A stretch of 64,000 nucleotides of DNA from Eutreptiella sp. 'Long Island Sound 2002' (taxonomy: Eukaryota; Euglenozoa; Euglenophyceae; Eutreptiales; Eutreptiaceae). A program made the position numbers and the translations under genes. The stretch is from contig OZ038381.1 of the NCBI GenBank assembly GCA_964036045.1, forward strand, positions 133,773,191 through 133,837,190, in the 5' to 3' direction. The number at the start of each line of letters is the position of its first letter. Position 1 is the stretch's first letter. Shown one piece after another: positions 21,704 through 31,684 of this stretch. The notes under the pieces are model-generated. The model was given only the letters and a program-made list of their open reading frames with translations, was not told the origin of the DNA and did no database searches.

Positions 21704-21759
21704 GGGGCAATGGACTGCTCCTTGCGCGAGGCCTCGCGCAAGGAACAGTCCATTGCCCC
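21704..21759. repeat. 56-bp near-perfect palindrome
   Basis: Two 28-bp arms starting GGGGCAATGGACTG, with a single mismatch, centred on GCGAGG^CCTCGC between 21731 and 21732. There is no spacer, so a long hairpin or cruciform is possible. It lies in T2 next to a coding remnant. Confidence 0.85.
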
Positions 21760-21952
21760 CAAAAAAGCATTTTTTGGACCCATGAGGACCAAGAAAAGGC
21801 CAAAATTCCTTACATAAGAGTTCTTTTGGTGTTTCAGAAACGGCTTGATTTTTTGCAACCCAAAGAATGGTTCTTTTGATGTTTTTTGAGGCCCTGTATT
21901 TTGGGCATTTTCTGTCGTTTTATACCATGCAACCTGAGCCGCCTAAGACTAA

Positions 21953-24900
21953 TCTCCTTGTGCCCATCTATTTATTGTGCCCAACCGAACTGAGGAGGTT
22001 GCAAGCTTCAGGAGGCGGTATAATACCCCAGGCATCCCCTCCTCCCTTTGGGAGTCTCCTTCAGGCCACTCCTGCAGGATTATTGGCTCCCCCCGGAGGT
22101 ATATTTCCCCCCCACCACAAGAGAAGCAACACTGAGGATCATCGGAACACCACCAGGCCGCTTATCTTGTTTGCAGCCCAACGGTCGGTGAGTCCTATTG
22201 TTCCAGCCTCCCAGGACACATTAATCTGCGCAGTGTCGTACCAAGAACGCGGCCACACGCTGAACTAGGTACCCGTGGGGTCGGATCAGTCCGGGGTGCC
22301 CATCTCCATACGACCACCTCAACTGCGGGTCACCTGAACACGCCGGCCTACGTGAACAGATTCCCCCCAGGGTGGGACTCACAGTTGAGGCGCTTTACTC
22401 GCAACCCCCTCTGTTTTCTAACCTCCCAGGGGCGGTGAGCACTCTTTTGCTGACAATTAGACCTCATCAGTGTGTCCCAGGACAGGTTAAGGGCTCCGGT
22501 TGAGCTCCAGGCTCAGTGATTGTACTAACGCCCTCCCTCCATCGGCATCGGTTTCCCAAACACGTGCACATCCGACGCTTTTGGAGTCCTGCCCCTGCCC
22601 AGGTTGTGCCCTGCAGTCCCATACCTGTGGTTACCAGCGTGAACCAGGTGGCCGCTTATCAGGTCTGCAGCCACCCAGCGAACGTGTGCCTTGTTGACCA
22701 CGTGTTGCATGGGATATGACCTAATGTTATGACCTTGGGGAGCCAACGAAGAGCGGTGGCTTCCTAGACCAGGGGGGAATGACAAGCAAGGTGCTGTGAA
22801 GCAAGGTGTGTCCTCCCTCCTTAGGGACAAGAGTGCCCACAACCAGGACCCCTAACTGGTCCAGACCCATGGGGTTCTACCCTTCTTGGCGGTGTTACCA
22901 TACCCCTAAGTGTGCTACGTATGTCTGTGTGTGTCTCACTTCTCTCCCCGGCGTGGCTCCCTTTCTGGATTCGCTGATGTCGGACCGAAGGTCCTATTTA
23001 GGTACTATGACCACTCCTAGGGCGCCCAATTTCTGTGCTGGCGCTCAACCTTTGGGGGAAACGGCAAAAGCCCTACCTACTAGAGGGAAGTGGTGGCCAA
23101 GTGTGCTAGGGGCATCCAAAAAGCCCATTTTTCTACTGGCCAAAAAGTAACACACTCTCCTGCCCACGAGGAAAAGCACGCGGAGCAGGAGAGACCACTA
23201 CACTACACACACTGATGCCAGCACCAGCCTTCGAACGCAGGGTGAGTGCAACCGCACTCAGTTCCTACCAGGCCCGCTGACCCTAACCCCTACACACGCT
23301 ACTGGGTGGCCATGTCAAAGAGGGCACGAGCCCCATTGGCTCCCCTGTGAAATTGCAAGGGAACACAGCGCCGCTGGGCACCTGTGCCGGCCAGGGACGC
23401 CTCCAGGCGCTTCCCTGACAGGGCTTGGAGGGAGAGGCCACTGTTGGAGTGCACAGAATGTTGTAAGGGTTGTACACGATGAAGTCGTCAGTTGATCCAT
23501 TTTGTTTGTGTGATCAGCGCCCTTTTTTAGCTTCCGCGAAAAGTGGGAAGTTGCCGAAGGCAACTGCTGCTGCACCACTCCGCCCTCCCTTTCGCACCTG
23601 AGAGCAAAGGCGGATGAAGGACAGTTTGCGGCTGAGGAACCTAACCAGCCTCGCCGTATTATACGGGTCTCCTGTTGGAAAATACTACACTGTCGTCAAA
23701 CCGTCCTGTCAAGCAAGCAAGCTCTAAGGATTCCGCCCGTTCTCATATAGAATGTGGGGCGGAGCCCTGGGTAGCCCAAACAAGGGTTATACCGCGTGCA
23801 CAGCGCATGGCCTACAGCCCTTTAATGCAGCATGTGTATGCAGGGGAGGGAGGCGAAGAACAACAAATTTTCTCCTAACATTAACCAAATTTAACGAATC
23901 ACAATGAAACTCAACCAGGAGGTGAGCTCCTCCTGGGCTTACTTACCTTACTCACCGCGCATCGTGTGTATGCCGAAGGACTTCGAACGCAAGAGCAACC
24001 CTAAGCGTTTAAACAACCCTAAGGACATGTAAGGCCAACACTAAGCGATTCATTCATCGCGTGTATTATGCACTTCTACCCATGTTTCCTGCATGTGAAG
24101 GAGAGGGAAATGGCGAGCAACTGCACAGCGCAAAACGAAGCCTGAGCGTTTTAAAAAACCCTATGTTAACGCTACGGCGAGGCAAGCAGGAGAAAGCCTT
24201 TCCTTTTTTGACCTGTGGAGAAAAGGAAGGAGTGGATGGATGCACAGGGAATGCGCTGCAACGTGTGGATGCCTAGATTAGGCACATGCATCGCGAGCAC
24301 AGTGCATAATCTAACCCTACGTGCGCGCTGCTTGCTCCATTCGCCTAGCATACCTTTGATTGCTGTTTTGACCTGTACAGAGCAAGACAAGTGAACGCCC
24401 AAACCCCAAACGAACGCAGCGGTGACAACTCTAGCGTTTTAACGAAACTAACAACACGAACACAATGCATGGGTGTGACATGACAGTAACATACCTGAGA
24501 GGCGGGTTGTCCGCCAGCTCTGTTGTGTGGTTGCTGTTAAGTACTTTTTCCTAAAGTTTATAAAGGGTTTGGTGCAACTGTGCAAAGCTTTCTTTTAAAA
24601 GCTCTAAAAATCACGGCTCATACCTTCTTATCTAGGAGCACTTTACACTTCCGCACCTCTTTTTTGGAGTGCGCTTCTGTTGCGCTTGTCTGGAACTTTA
24701 CGTTTTGGACTATAAATGACGATTTCTAACGTCGTTTCGTCAAATTTTAGCGATTTGACTCCTGAAATCGCTAACCCTTTCGCTAAACCACAGGATTCAC
24801 TCCCTGTTCGTTCCATTTTCTAGTTTTTTCAGCTCCTGGAGGTTTGTGCCCTCCATTGGGAGTATTGCTCCGCCCTGGCCCTTGGTCGCCCTTTGCTAAA

Positions 24901-25247
24901 AGGCTGTTTATACAGCAATCCCCATCAGTATTAGAGCGTTCGACTGTACCCTAGTGGGCAAGCAGGTGTACTGTAGGGAGAGAGTCCTAGGTTCCAACCC
25001 CACTACCCCCAAATTTTTACCATTAGCTTTCGCCGCACGCTGGCAACTTTTGAGGAATGCCCCATCGAAGGGACATCATTCACGGTACGTTACACTGTTT
25101 TTCAAAGGTACCTACAGTGTGGTAAGCTTCTATGAACTGATGGGAGTGTCATTGGCTGGTTTGAAGCATTTTCTGAGGTACCTTTGGGGGCATTTGAGCC
25201 TTTTTCCTTGGTCTTACTACCTTGATCAACTAGTACTCCAGCGGGGA
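21953..25247 (+). other. long 3' untranslated region of Ty3 copy C
   Basis: No coding domain is seen. Blocks here recur, diverged but in the same order, after pol in copy A (50390-52979) and copy B (62462-64000): a GGTGGCCGCTTATCA block (22649; 50450), a CCAATTTCTGTGC block (23028; 50872), a GATCAGCGCCC block (23513; 51424; 63183), CAAGCAAGCAAGCT (23711; 51640; 63381), and a tRNA-like segment near 24931. The first 600 bases (21953-22570) are absent from copy A and may be a further insertion or an A-lineage deletion. Confidence 0.6.
24931..25015 (+). ncRNA. tRNA-like segment in Ty3 copy C 3' UTR
   Basis: Box-A-like TACCCTAGTGGGCAAG and box-B-like GGTTCCAACCC, 45-50 bases apart, as in Pol III tRNA or SINE promoters. 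The matching segment in copy A is at 52669-52744. It may be a tRNA-derived SINE head or a structured retroelement motif; no functional tRNA is claimed. Confidence 0.3.
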
Positions 25248-25940
25248 GTAAGAAAAAGTCACTACCATGTCTTTCTTGGGCTACGTGATCCAGGCCAAGC
25301 CCCCCGTGAACCTTGGGAAGGTGTTGAGACTAACACTTAATCATTATCACTCTTTTGAAGCTTGAGGTACATTTTCTCAAAGTAACGAGGGTTCTAACCC
25401 TAGCCCCCCATGAAATTCACCCCTACCACTCAGGTGAGCAGAGGTATATTCCTTCATGGAGGTAATACCGAAATAAAGCAGGCACTTCATGCCTTGGGCC
25501 TTGTAGGTTAAGCCTAGTGGTCTCCCACCTCAGAACCCCTTTACTCAAATGTTTCTATCACTTATTGTGGTTCTATGTTTTAACTGATTCTGAGTCAAGT
25601 TGCTTGGCCATGACTGGCCAAGCCATGTCCTGTGTCTGGCCCAACTCCTATGCCCCAGACTACTAACTAACTCCATCGCATTCAAAGGAGTGCAGATGAA
25701 CTGCTTGATACTATCCTGGGGACCTGGGTCATGTCAGCTTTCACTTAAAATCGTCCATTTTGTTTATAAACCATTGGAGCACTGTATTTAGATCTACATT
25801 TGTCTATCTGCAGCCCCTCGTTGTTACACATGTTTTGATTGTGGAAGGACTTATCCTGATTTGATTGTTCCGGTGCCTGGGCTTGCTCTACTGTATCTTT
25901 GTTGTGACTTCATTTTGACGTGAGGAAAATCAGCAAGGTT
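25248..25940 (+). repeat. diverged LTR of Ty3 copy C
   Basis: Starts GTAAGAAAAAGTCACTACC after a purine tract (GCGGGGA) and follows the copy A LTR (42617-43340) block by block with many substitutions and small indels. The right edge is approximate. Confidence 0.65.
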
Positions 25941-25998
25941 TTTCTAAAATAAACACAAGGGACAAGCACAGGTGTGAGCAAACCAGAAACCTTTTCTG

Positions 25999-27117
25999 AG
26001 GTCACTTAAGGTTCGCTTCAAGGAATGTTCCAAGGAGGTCTCCAACTTCGCCAACCCACCTCAGTACTCAGACGCTTTGTTCTTGTTCGGCGGTGGATTT
26101 TGTGGTGCCCTTCTTTGGCGTTGCCTTGCTTGAATTGTGCAGCTGCTTCGATGAGTGCTGCCATGGCTCCTCCAGTTCGTTCGGCGGCGTGCTTGTCTGC
26201 TCCAAAATTAAACGAAGGCTGGAACAACCGGCAATAGAGCTTTTGTAAAAAGTGGCCAAAGGTCGCGTACCTCTTCGCGCAGATGACTTGTTGCTCATAC
26301 CTGAGACTTTGCCTTACTCGTTCTTCATCTTCGAGGAGTCGTTGCACTGCCGTCGTGGCAGCTCCTTCAGCGGGCTGTTGAAAGTCTGTGGTGGCGGCAA
26401 CTTCAGCACATCGTGGCACTTCTGTTACTCCAATTGAACAGCGCTGCGGCGGCGCTGTTGTCCTGGGCGGGGCTGGCGGTGGTCTTGATGGCGCCTTCAT
26501 GGTGTCTTGTTCAACGGCTCGGGCAAACTGTATGGGAATGTGAATGCAATGACCGCTGAAGATACCTGAAGACTCGCTCTCGCTGATCTCAACTCCTTCA
26601 ACGAAGTCTCCATCTACAGAACTGGAGGTTATGCTTGTTGAATACGACAAAGTTTTACTTTGTTCTGACCTCATCTTGGGCGCTTTGGCGCCTGCTAGCT
26701 GCTCTTTTTCAAAACCCTTCATCGGAATCTACAGCATGAAATGTTTCCAGCAATTCCTTCAATCACAGAGGAGTCAACAGAATACTCAAATCCCCAAGCG
26801 GCACGTCGTAATGATGACAATCATTGATAGTGACAGTGATTCAACAAACAGTCCATTTCATGGGCTTGCATACAAATAATGGACATCGCTGCACTTACAA
26901 TCAAAATTTATGCAAACATTCAATCAGTTCTGCACTTTATATTCGTGCACGCGCGTGCTCTGCAGTGCCCAAGAAAGCTGCTCTGCACTGCACCACTTGT
27001 ATATGGGTTTATGTCAATCACAATAAAACAAAACAAAATAGGCATAAATGCAGTAATCCTGACCCTGCCGAATGCAGAGGTCCACAGAAGATAATCACCC
27101 TTGTCCTACCTTTTACA
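25999..27117 (-). mobile_element. Q: truncated copy of an unclassified element
   Basis: Matches 59635-60743 of the complete Q copy. It ends with CCTTTTACA at 27117, equivalent to the CCCTTTACA terminus of the complete copy. The left side is cut at about 25998 in an otherwise shared GAGGTCACTTAAGG stretch. Contains the first half of the Q protein gene on the minus strand. Confidence 0.6.
26018..26722 (-). pseudogene. partial Q protein, function unknown
   Basis: 234 residues. It shares with the 400-residue protein at 59167-60369 the segments KAPSRPPPAPPRTT, GVTEVPRC, RQSLRYEQQVICAKRYATFG and FLQKLYCRLFQPSFN. The C-terminal half is missing or shifted after about 26140. That the shared blocks are conserved at protein level between two diverged copies argues it was a real gene. 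No known domain is recognised. Confidence 0.5.
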
Positions 27118-27337
27118 GTATGGCTATCTTCTATTTTTCGATATGATAAGAATTACTGAATGATATGTTCTATGTCCCATATGTGGGGATCATTATTTGC
27201 AAAGGCTATTTGCACCTTATCTCCTGGCAGGATACTATCAACCATCTTCAATTGTGCCATTCCAGTTGTGCTAAGCCCAGTTACTGCCCACACCACTGCG
27301 ACCTCTGCTCCGCAGTTGTTGGTCTAGTTTCGTCCAT
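27118..27337. other. no gene seen
   Basis: AT-rich to mixed sequence between the end of element Q and the start of LINE-like coding sequence; nothing recognised. Confidence 0.3.
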
Positions 27338-28025
27338 GTTGGCTCAAAAGGCCCGGCAGCAGCAGCACCCGGCGCGACGCCCCCCCGCAATCACCAACCC
27401 CAACGTCCCTACCTTCATGGCGGAGCGCGCCACGGCAGAGACCCGGCGCACCTCATCCCCGCACCGCCTGAGACCCGCACCCCAGACCCTCAGACCACCC
27501 CCCCCACCCAGGCTGGGGCAACAGCAATGGCAGCCTTCAGTGCCCCCATCCCCATACCAGGCCCCGATGTCTGCCCATGTCCAGCAGATGCCCTACTACT
27601 GCCGCAGCCACAGGCTCCGCCCCAACCCCAAGGCAGAGTTCGTGTGGCCCCCACGCCACACCTGCTACCCGCGCACCCCTGTGGCGCAGGAATACAAGGA
27701 GACATACTCGCCCAGACCCACCGCGGCCGCCAGGCCACTTGGGCCCGCCGCGCACACACACACCTACACCAACACCTACGCCCGGGTCCAAGGCCACGGA
27801 CCCACCCATGGAGCGTGGTTCTAGCGCTGGACCCACACGCAACTGAGGGAGCTGCAGAAATGGGCCCGCGCGGGGCCCTTCCTTGAGGACATGGTCTGCT
27901 GGCCCCGCAGGTGGACGACCAAAAACCGGCAGGTCCGGCCAGAGGAGAGATGGATGCTGCAGGACGCATGGGAGGCCATGCTAACTGATGTGCTGCATCC
28001 CCAGCGGGTCCATCGCCGCCAGCTC
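27338..28025 (+). pseudogene. L3: ORF1-like N-terminal part of a LINE, cut at an inversion breakpoint
   Basis: Pro/Arg-rich start (MLAQKARQQQHPARRPPAI), then after a frame change LRELQKWARAGPFLEDMVCW and QDAWEAMLTDVLHPQ. The last two match LQELRRCVKWAGG and QAAWEALLLDAVQGL in LINE L1. Homology stops near 28025, exactly where minus-strand gag begins. The continuation (LTPQWL, equivalent to YTPQALRQWL in L1) is found reading leftwards from 36205. Confidence 0.5.
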
Positions 28026-28039
28026 ATCTCTGGCAGAAG

Positions 28040-30080
28040 TCCTGAACATTGCTCATGAAGCGAGCATTTTTGGGGGTAGTCCCCTGTCCAGGTCGGTGTC
28101 CTTGGTACCCTCGGCCATGGCTCCCGGAGCCGCCCCCTCCAGGACGGTAGGCGTTCACGTGCTGGTCCTTTCTTTTTCCAGCGCCAGCTCGAAAAGTAGC
28201 ACAGACAGGTCCTCGTAGGTCAGAGCTCTTGCCTTGCGCTCTGCCGTTGCCCGGCATTCATCCCACAGTTCTTGTGGGAGCTTGGCCATCAACCAGAATA
28301 GCAGCTCGTCGCTGCCATAGGAACCGGGCGTCAATCGCCCTACCCAGTGGTCCAAGTCGTCCAGCACCTCAGAAGTCCTGCCAGGCTTGGGGTTGTTGGG
28401 CAGCACGGCCAGGTTCTGGATCTCGGCCCTGATGGAGAGCTCGGTCTCGTAGGTACGGTACTGCCTCTCCAAGGCAGCCAACACGTCGGTGAACGTTGCG
28501 AACTTCGACACGATCTGCTTGACATGCTTCTCCAGGTACTTGGTCTTGCAGCACTGCAGAAGCAGATGGCACTCCACTCCCCCACTAGCACGGGTTTGGC
28601 CGGTCATCCTCAGGAACCGGCCGAAGTTCTCAGCGAACTCGCTGAGGTCCTCCCCTGTGACCTCCGGCAAGTTCACCACGATCTTGGAGGTGGCCATAGC
28701 CTTAGCCTCCTGAGACCTGCGTCCCTCATGGCGCTTGGTCTTCCTCTTTCTTTTCTTCTTCTTGCCCCTCGGGTTCTCGGGGTCCTCAGGGTCATCGTCC
28801 TCAGAGGGTGAAGCAGACGTCATAGATGGCGGCTCATCATCAGAAGGATCACCGCCCAGGTCACTAGAGCCGTAGGGATCAACATCGACCATAGCCCTGA
28901 GGGCTGTCAACCCTAACTGGTCCAGCTCGGCTCGCGTGGAGTTCTCCACGTGGCTGTAGGGGGGCTGGGCCGTTCTTGGTACGAAAGGGCTCCTTGAAAT
29001 CACAGCAGGAGTTGGCATAGGCCGGCTCCTCAAACCTCCCAGGGTGTTCGTCCGCCCCGCCACAAAATGATTGGCTTGTAGACGATAAGGTGAGGCTGCC
29101 ATGGTGGTAGGTGACGCTTGGGGAGGGATCAGGGGCTCTAATTTGGCCTGAATTTCTTGACTTCGATCACCAACTAGTTCTAAAGTGGCTCCTCGAAGAG
29201 CTTCTTGTATCTCTGACCGCGTCAGGGATTTGTTTGAGGATCTTCCTGACCCTCGGCACCTTCCACCACGAGACTCAGAGCCAAATAGGCCACTCGTAGA
29301 GGTCAAACCAGGTGCTGGCATGGTATAGCCAGGCTCGGGCGCCGCATAGCCAGGTATCCCAGTCATGTACACGGCCGCCGCAGGTCTGTGATAGTCATCC
29401 TCATAGTGGCGCGGCATAGGCTCAGGAACACCGGTGTAGGTGGAGCTGGATGCCACTGGTTCGCTGACTGCAGTTGCCATAGGTGGCACAGTCGCGGCTG
29501 GAGTCACACCGTAGGTCGGGTAAGGCATACCAGTAAAGCCTAGACCCTCACCCATAGGTGGAGTGGTTGTGGGTGACGATGTAGCTGGATGTGTGGCTGG
29601 GAGTGTGGTGGTTGTTGGAGAGGGTACTGCCGGGTAATCTGAGGCGCTCGGCGCGCTCTCAACAGGTTTGTCATCGAAGGGAACCTGGTCGGATGGTTCC
29701 GGTCCATCTCCAAGATCTACCTCTTCGACTCCCATGTCCACTGCTTCCTTCCCCTGCTCCTTCTCTTTGCCTTCAGGTCCTCCAACGGAGAGTCCACTGA
29801 AGGCAGCTCTCAAGCCCTCCAGGGATTCATCCCCCAGCCGACTTAAGGGCACTGAAGGTACAGGCTCCTCAGGTTCAGGTTCACCAGCAGGTTTGGGCGC
29901 TGGCGCTGGCTTGGCTGGTGCAACTGAGGGTGCTGTCGTCTCGGCAGTGTCCTTGGTGTCGGTGTCATATTTCTTCGCCCCTCAGTGGAGTCAGTCTCAA
30001 CGTACTGGTTGTACTGCACGGGGTTGCAGGTACGCAAAGACTGAAAGTGTCTGCCACCAGAAAGTTAGAACAGGCTTTCA
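28040..30080 (-). pseudogene. gag: Ty3 copy B gag, N-terminal two-thirds (inverted)
   Basis: A 565-residue open frame (29852-28155) plus frame-shifted ends. The N-terminal half is Pro/Ser/Thr-rich and includes a basic stretch KKKKRKRKTKRHEGRR. The conserved capsid-like region (EDLSEFAENFGRFLRMTGQT, then LLLQCCKTKYLEKHVKQIVS, and GSYGSDELLFWLMAKLPQ) aligns with copy A gag (LPEWAEEFAEFLLLTGQS, and GSYGATEPHLWLMSKIPQ). A Gly-rich linker follows to about 28040, where homology ends abruptly. The zinc-binding C-terminal part lies at 36205 in the opposite orientation, which suggests an inversion. Confidence 0.75.
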
Positions 30081-31030
30081 CTGTTGAATGCTTTGATGAT
30101 ATTGTTTTCCTTGTGCCTCTGCTTGCTCCTGCTGCTTCTTAATGTACCTCAGGTTTTCCAAATAAATACCTTTGGAGGAAATCAACCAGAGATACAAGTA
30201 CCCACAGTGCAAGCAAGGGACCACGGGATCAAATCCACAACATGAAGGGCTACAGTCAAAAGAAAAAAGTGTAACAACAAAGGGAACTCACAGTAACTAC
30301 AGATTTATGAAAAGATAGTTAGAAAATATCCTACAATCATGTGAAAACTGCCCACATGGGCACTCTCTCTTTGGAAGTGCCATCTAGAGATGTGCACCGT
30401 TTGTTTTGGGTCCCATAGCTGCTGAGGTGGCATGGCTTGTGGCGCTGAGGTCAGTGCCATGTCACATGGGATCTTCCTACTTAGCTAGGCTGACTGGGAA
30501 TGGAACCCAGGACCTCTCAAAAAGAGGTGCCCCAGCCCCCTAGGGTGCAGACAACTAAGATAGCTAAGCATTCATGAGAAAATATAGAAAAATGTATAGG
30601 CTCTAGATTAATGTCAGCGCCTCAGTCAGTCCAGGAAATGGTGAATAAGTCCAATCAGTTGGGGGGTCAGGGGTCCACACAACATCCAAAGTTCAATCCT
30701 TGGTTTTATAGGTCAAAGTTTCTTGTCACCCCTTTTGGTTAGGCCAATACTAAGATAAAAATGTGATATGGGTTTAGGCCTCTCTATGACAACTAAAGCT
30801 AACCTTTTAGCAGGGAAATACACTTTTTCTTACTGAAAAATGCGCGGCGAAATGCGTAAAAACGCCACTAAAAGTTTTTCTATCTTAAATAGGTGAAGAG
30901 TTAACCCTGTAGGCAACGTAACACTAATAGGAACATAACGCTGTGCCCCTCGTTGACTAACACGTTGAATACGCAAAGAAAACCGCGTCGCGAGCAACAT
31001 TTTCTAACACGCCACGCCCCTGCACTTGCT
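30081..31030 (-). other. probable 5' region of Ty3 copy B, with tRNA-like segment
   Basis: Lies upstream (on the minus strand) of B gag. It has AT-rich LTR-like sequence and, at 30487-30570, a tRNA-like motif, but no reading frame of note. LTR boundaries could not be fixed because the 3' LTR of copy B is outside the window. Confidence 0.35.
30487..30570 (-). ncRNA. tRNA-like segment with inverted-repeat ends
   Basis: Minus strand: CTTAGCTA at one end pairs perfectly with TAGCTAAG at the other. Inside are an anticodon-like arm (ACCTC-TTTTTGA-GAGGT, 7-nt loop) and a T-arm (CTGGG-TTCCATT-CCCAG, 7-nt loop). CACCCTAGGGGGCT resembles box A. The T-arm block TCCTGGGTTCCATTCCCA is identical to that at 52720-52737. 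Most likely a tRNA-derived SINE-like sequence rather than a working tRNA. Confidence 0.35.
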
Positions 31031-31680
31031 CCCTTTCGCCCTCTTTTGTTCTCCATGTACCTTCTCCTCCCACCCGGCCCATGAGAGAAACCGCCCTTCC
31101 ATCACGGTTGCTACATTCTCCTGTAGCTTGGGGGGCAACCCCTTAGTTCATGAGGAACCTGACTGCTGGGCCGCTGGTAGGTGCCAACGCCCTGGCGCAG
31201 TGAGCACCCCAGCGGCAGGTGCCCTTTCCCCTGCCGTGCCGCGGTCTCTGCTTGTTTTCCGCTCAGTCCAAGACCCGGACGGGCGTTACAGAGGGTCCCA
31301 TTCCTCGTATTCGGTCCCCGGCCCATGATGCACCTGTGCACAGACACACTGTGTAATGGGTTGGGGAGAAGAGAAAGCAGAAGGAGCCCTGGAAAGGGCT
31401 GGGCCACAGGCAGACCCGGAGCACCCTTGCATACCGCCAGCCCCCGGTGGAGCCCGCCTTGCGCCACTGCAGCTCCCCCACAGTGGCAGGCGAGGGGCGG
31501 GGCGCGCGACCCCGTGACCAGGTTGCCGCCGCTCGGCTCGGTCAGCCCAAAGATTGCGTGGTGGACCAGGTCACCCCCCGCCCTCGTCTCACCCCCACAC
31601 AGCGGTGAGGTGGAGCGCCCCTGCGCGGCAGCCACGGCAGTTTTCTCACTAGCACGCAACCGCTCCGTACGGGCTTGAGG
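31031..31680. other. GC-rich stretch with no recognised gene
   Basis: Open frames on both strands are low in complexity and share no domain with neighbours. May be untranslated retroelement sequence. Confidence 0.3.
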
Positions 31681-31684
31681 ATGG

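Larger units (their letters stand above)
20243..21947 (-). mobile_element. T2: 1705-bp TIR DNA transposon with palindromic introns
   Basis: 23-bp terminal inverted repeats at 20244-20266 and 21924-21946, beginning TTAGGCGGCTCA, differ at one position. The 5-bp duplication ACTAA flanks it (20238-20242, 21948-21952). It lies at the end of Ty3 copy C pol. Inside, minus-strand coding pieces are separated by GT-AG introns carrying GCGCGAGGCCTCGCGC palindromes (20616-20633, 20721-20740, 20908-20927) and a 56-bp near-perfect palindrome (21704-21759). The gene is decayed and the copy is probably non-autonomous. The TIR start is shared with T1. Confidence 0.75.
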
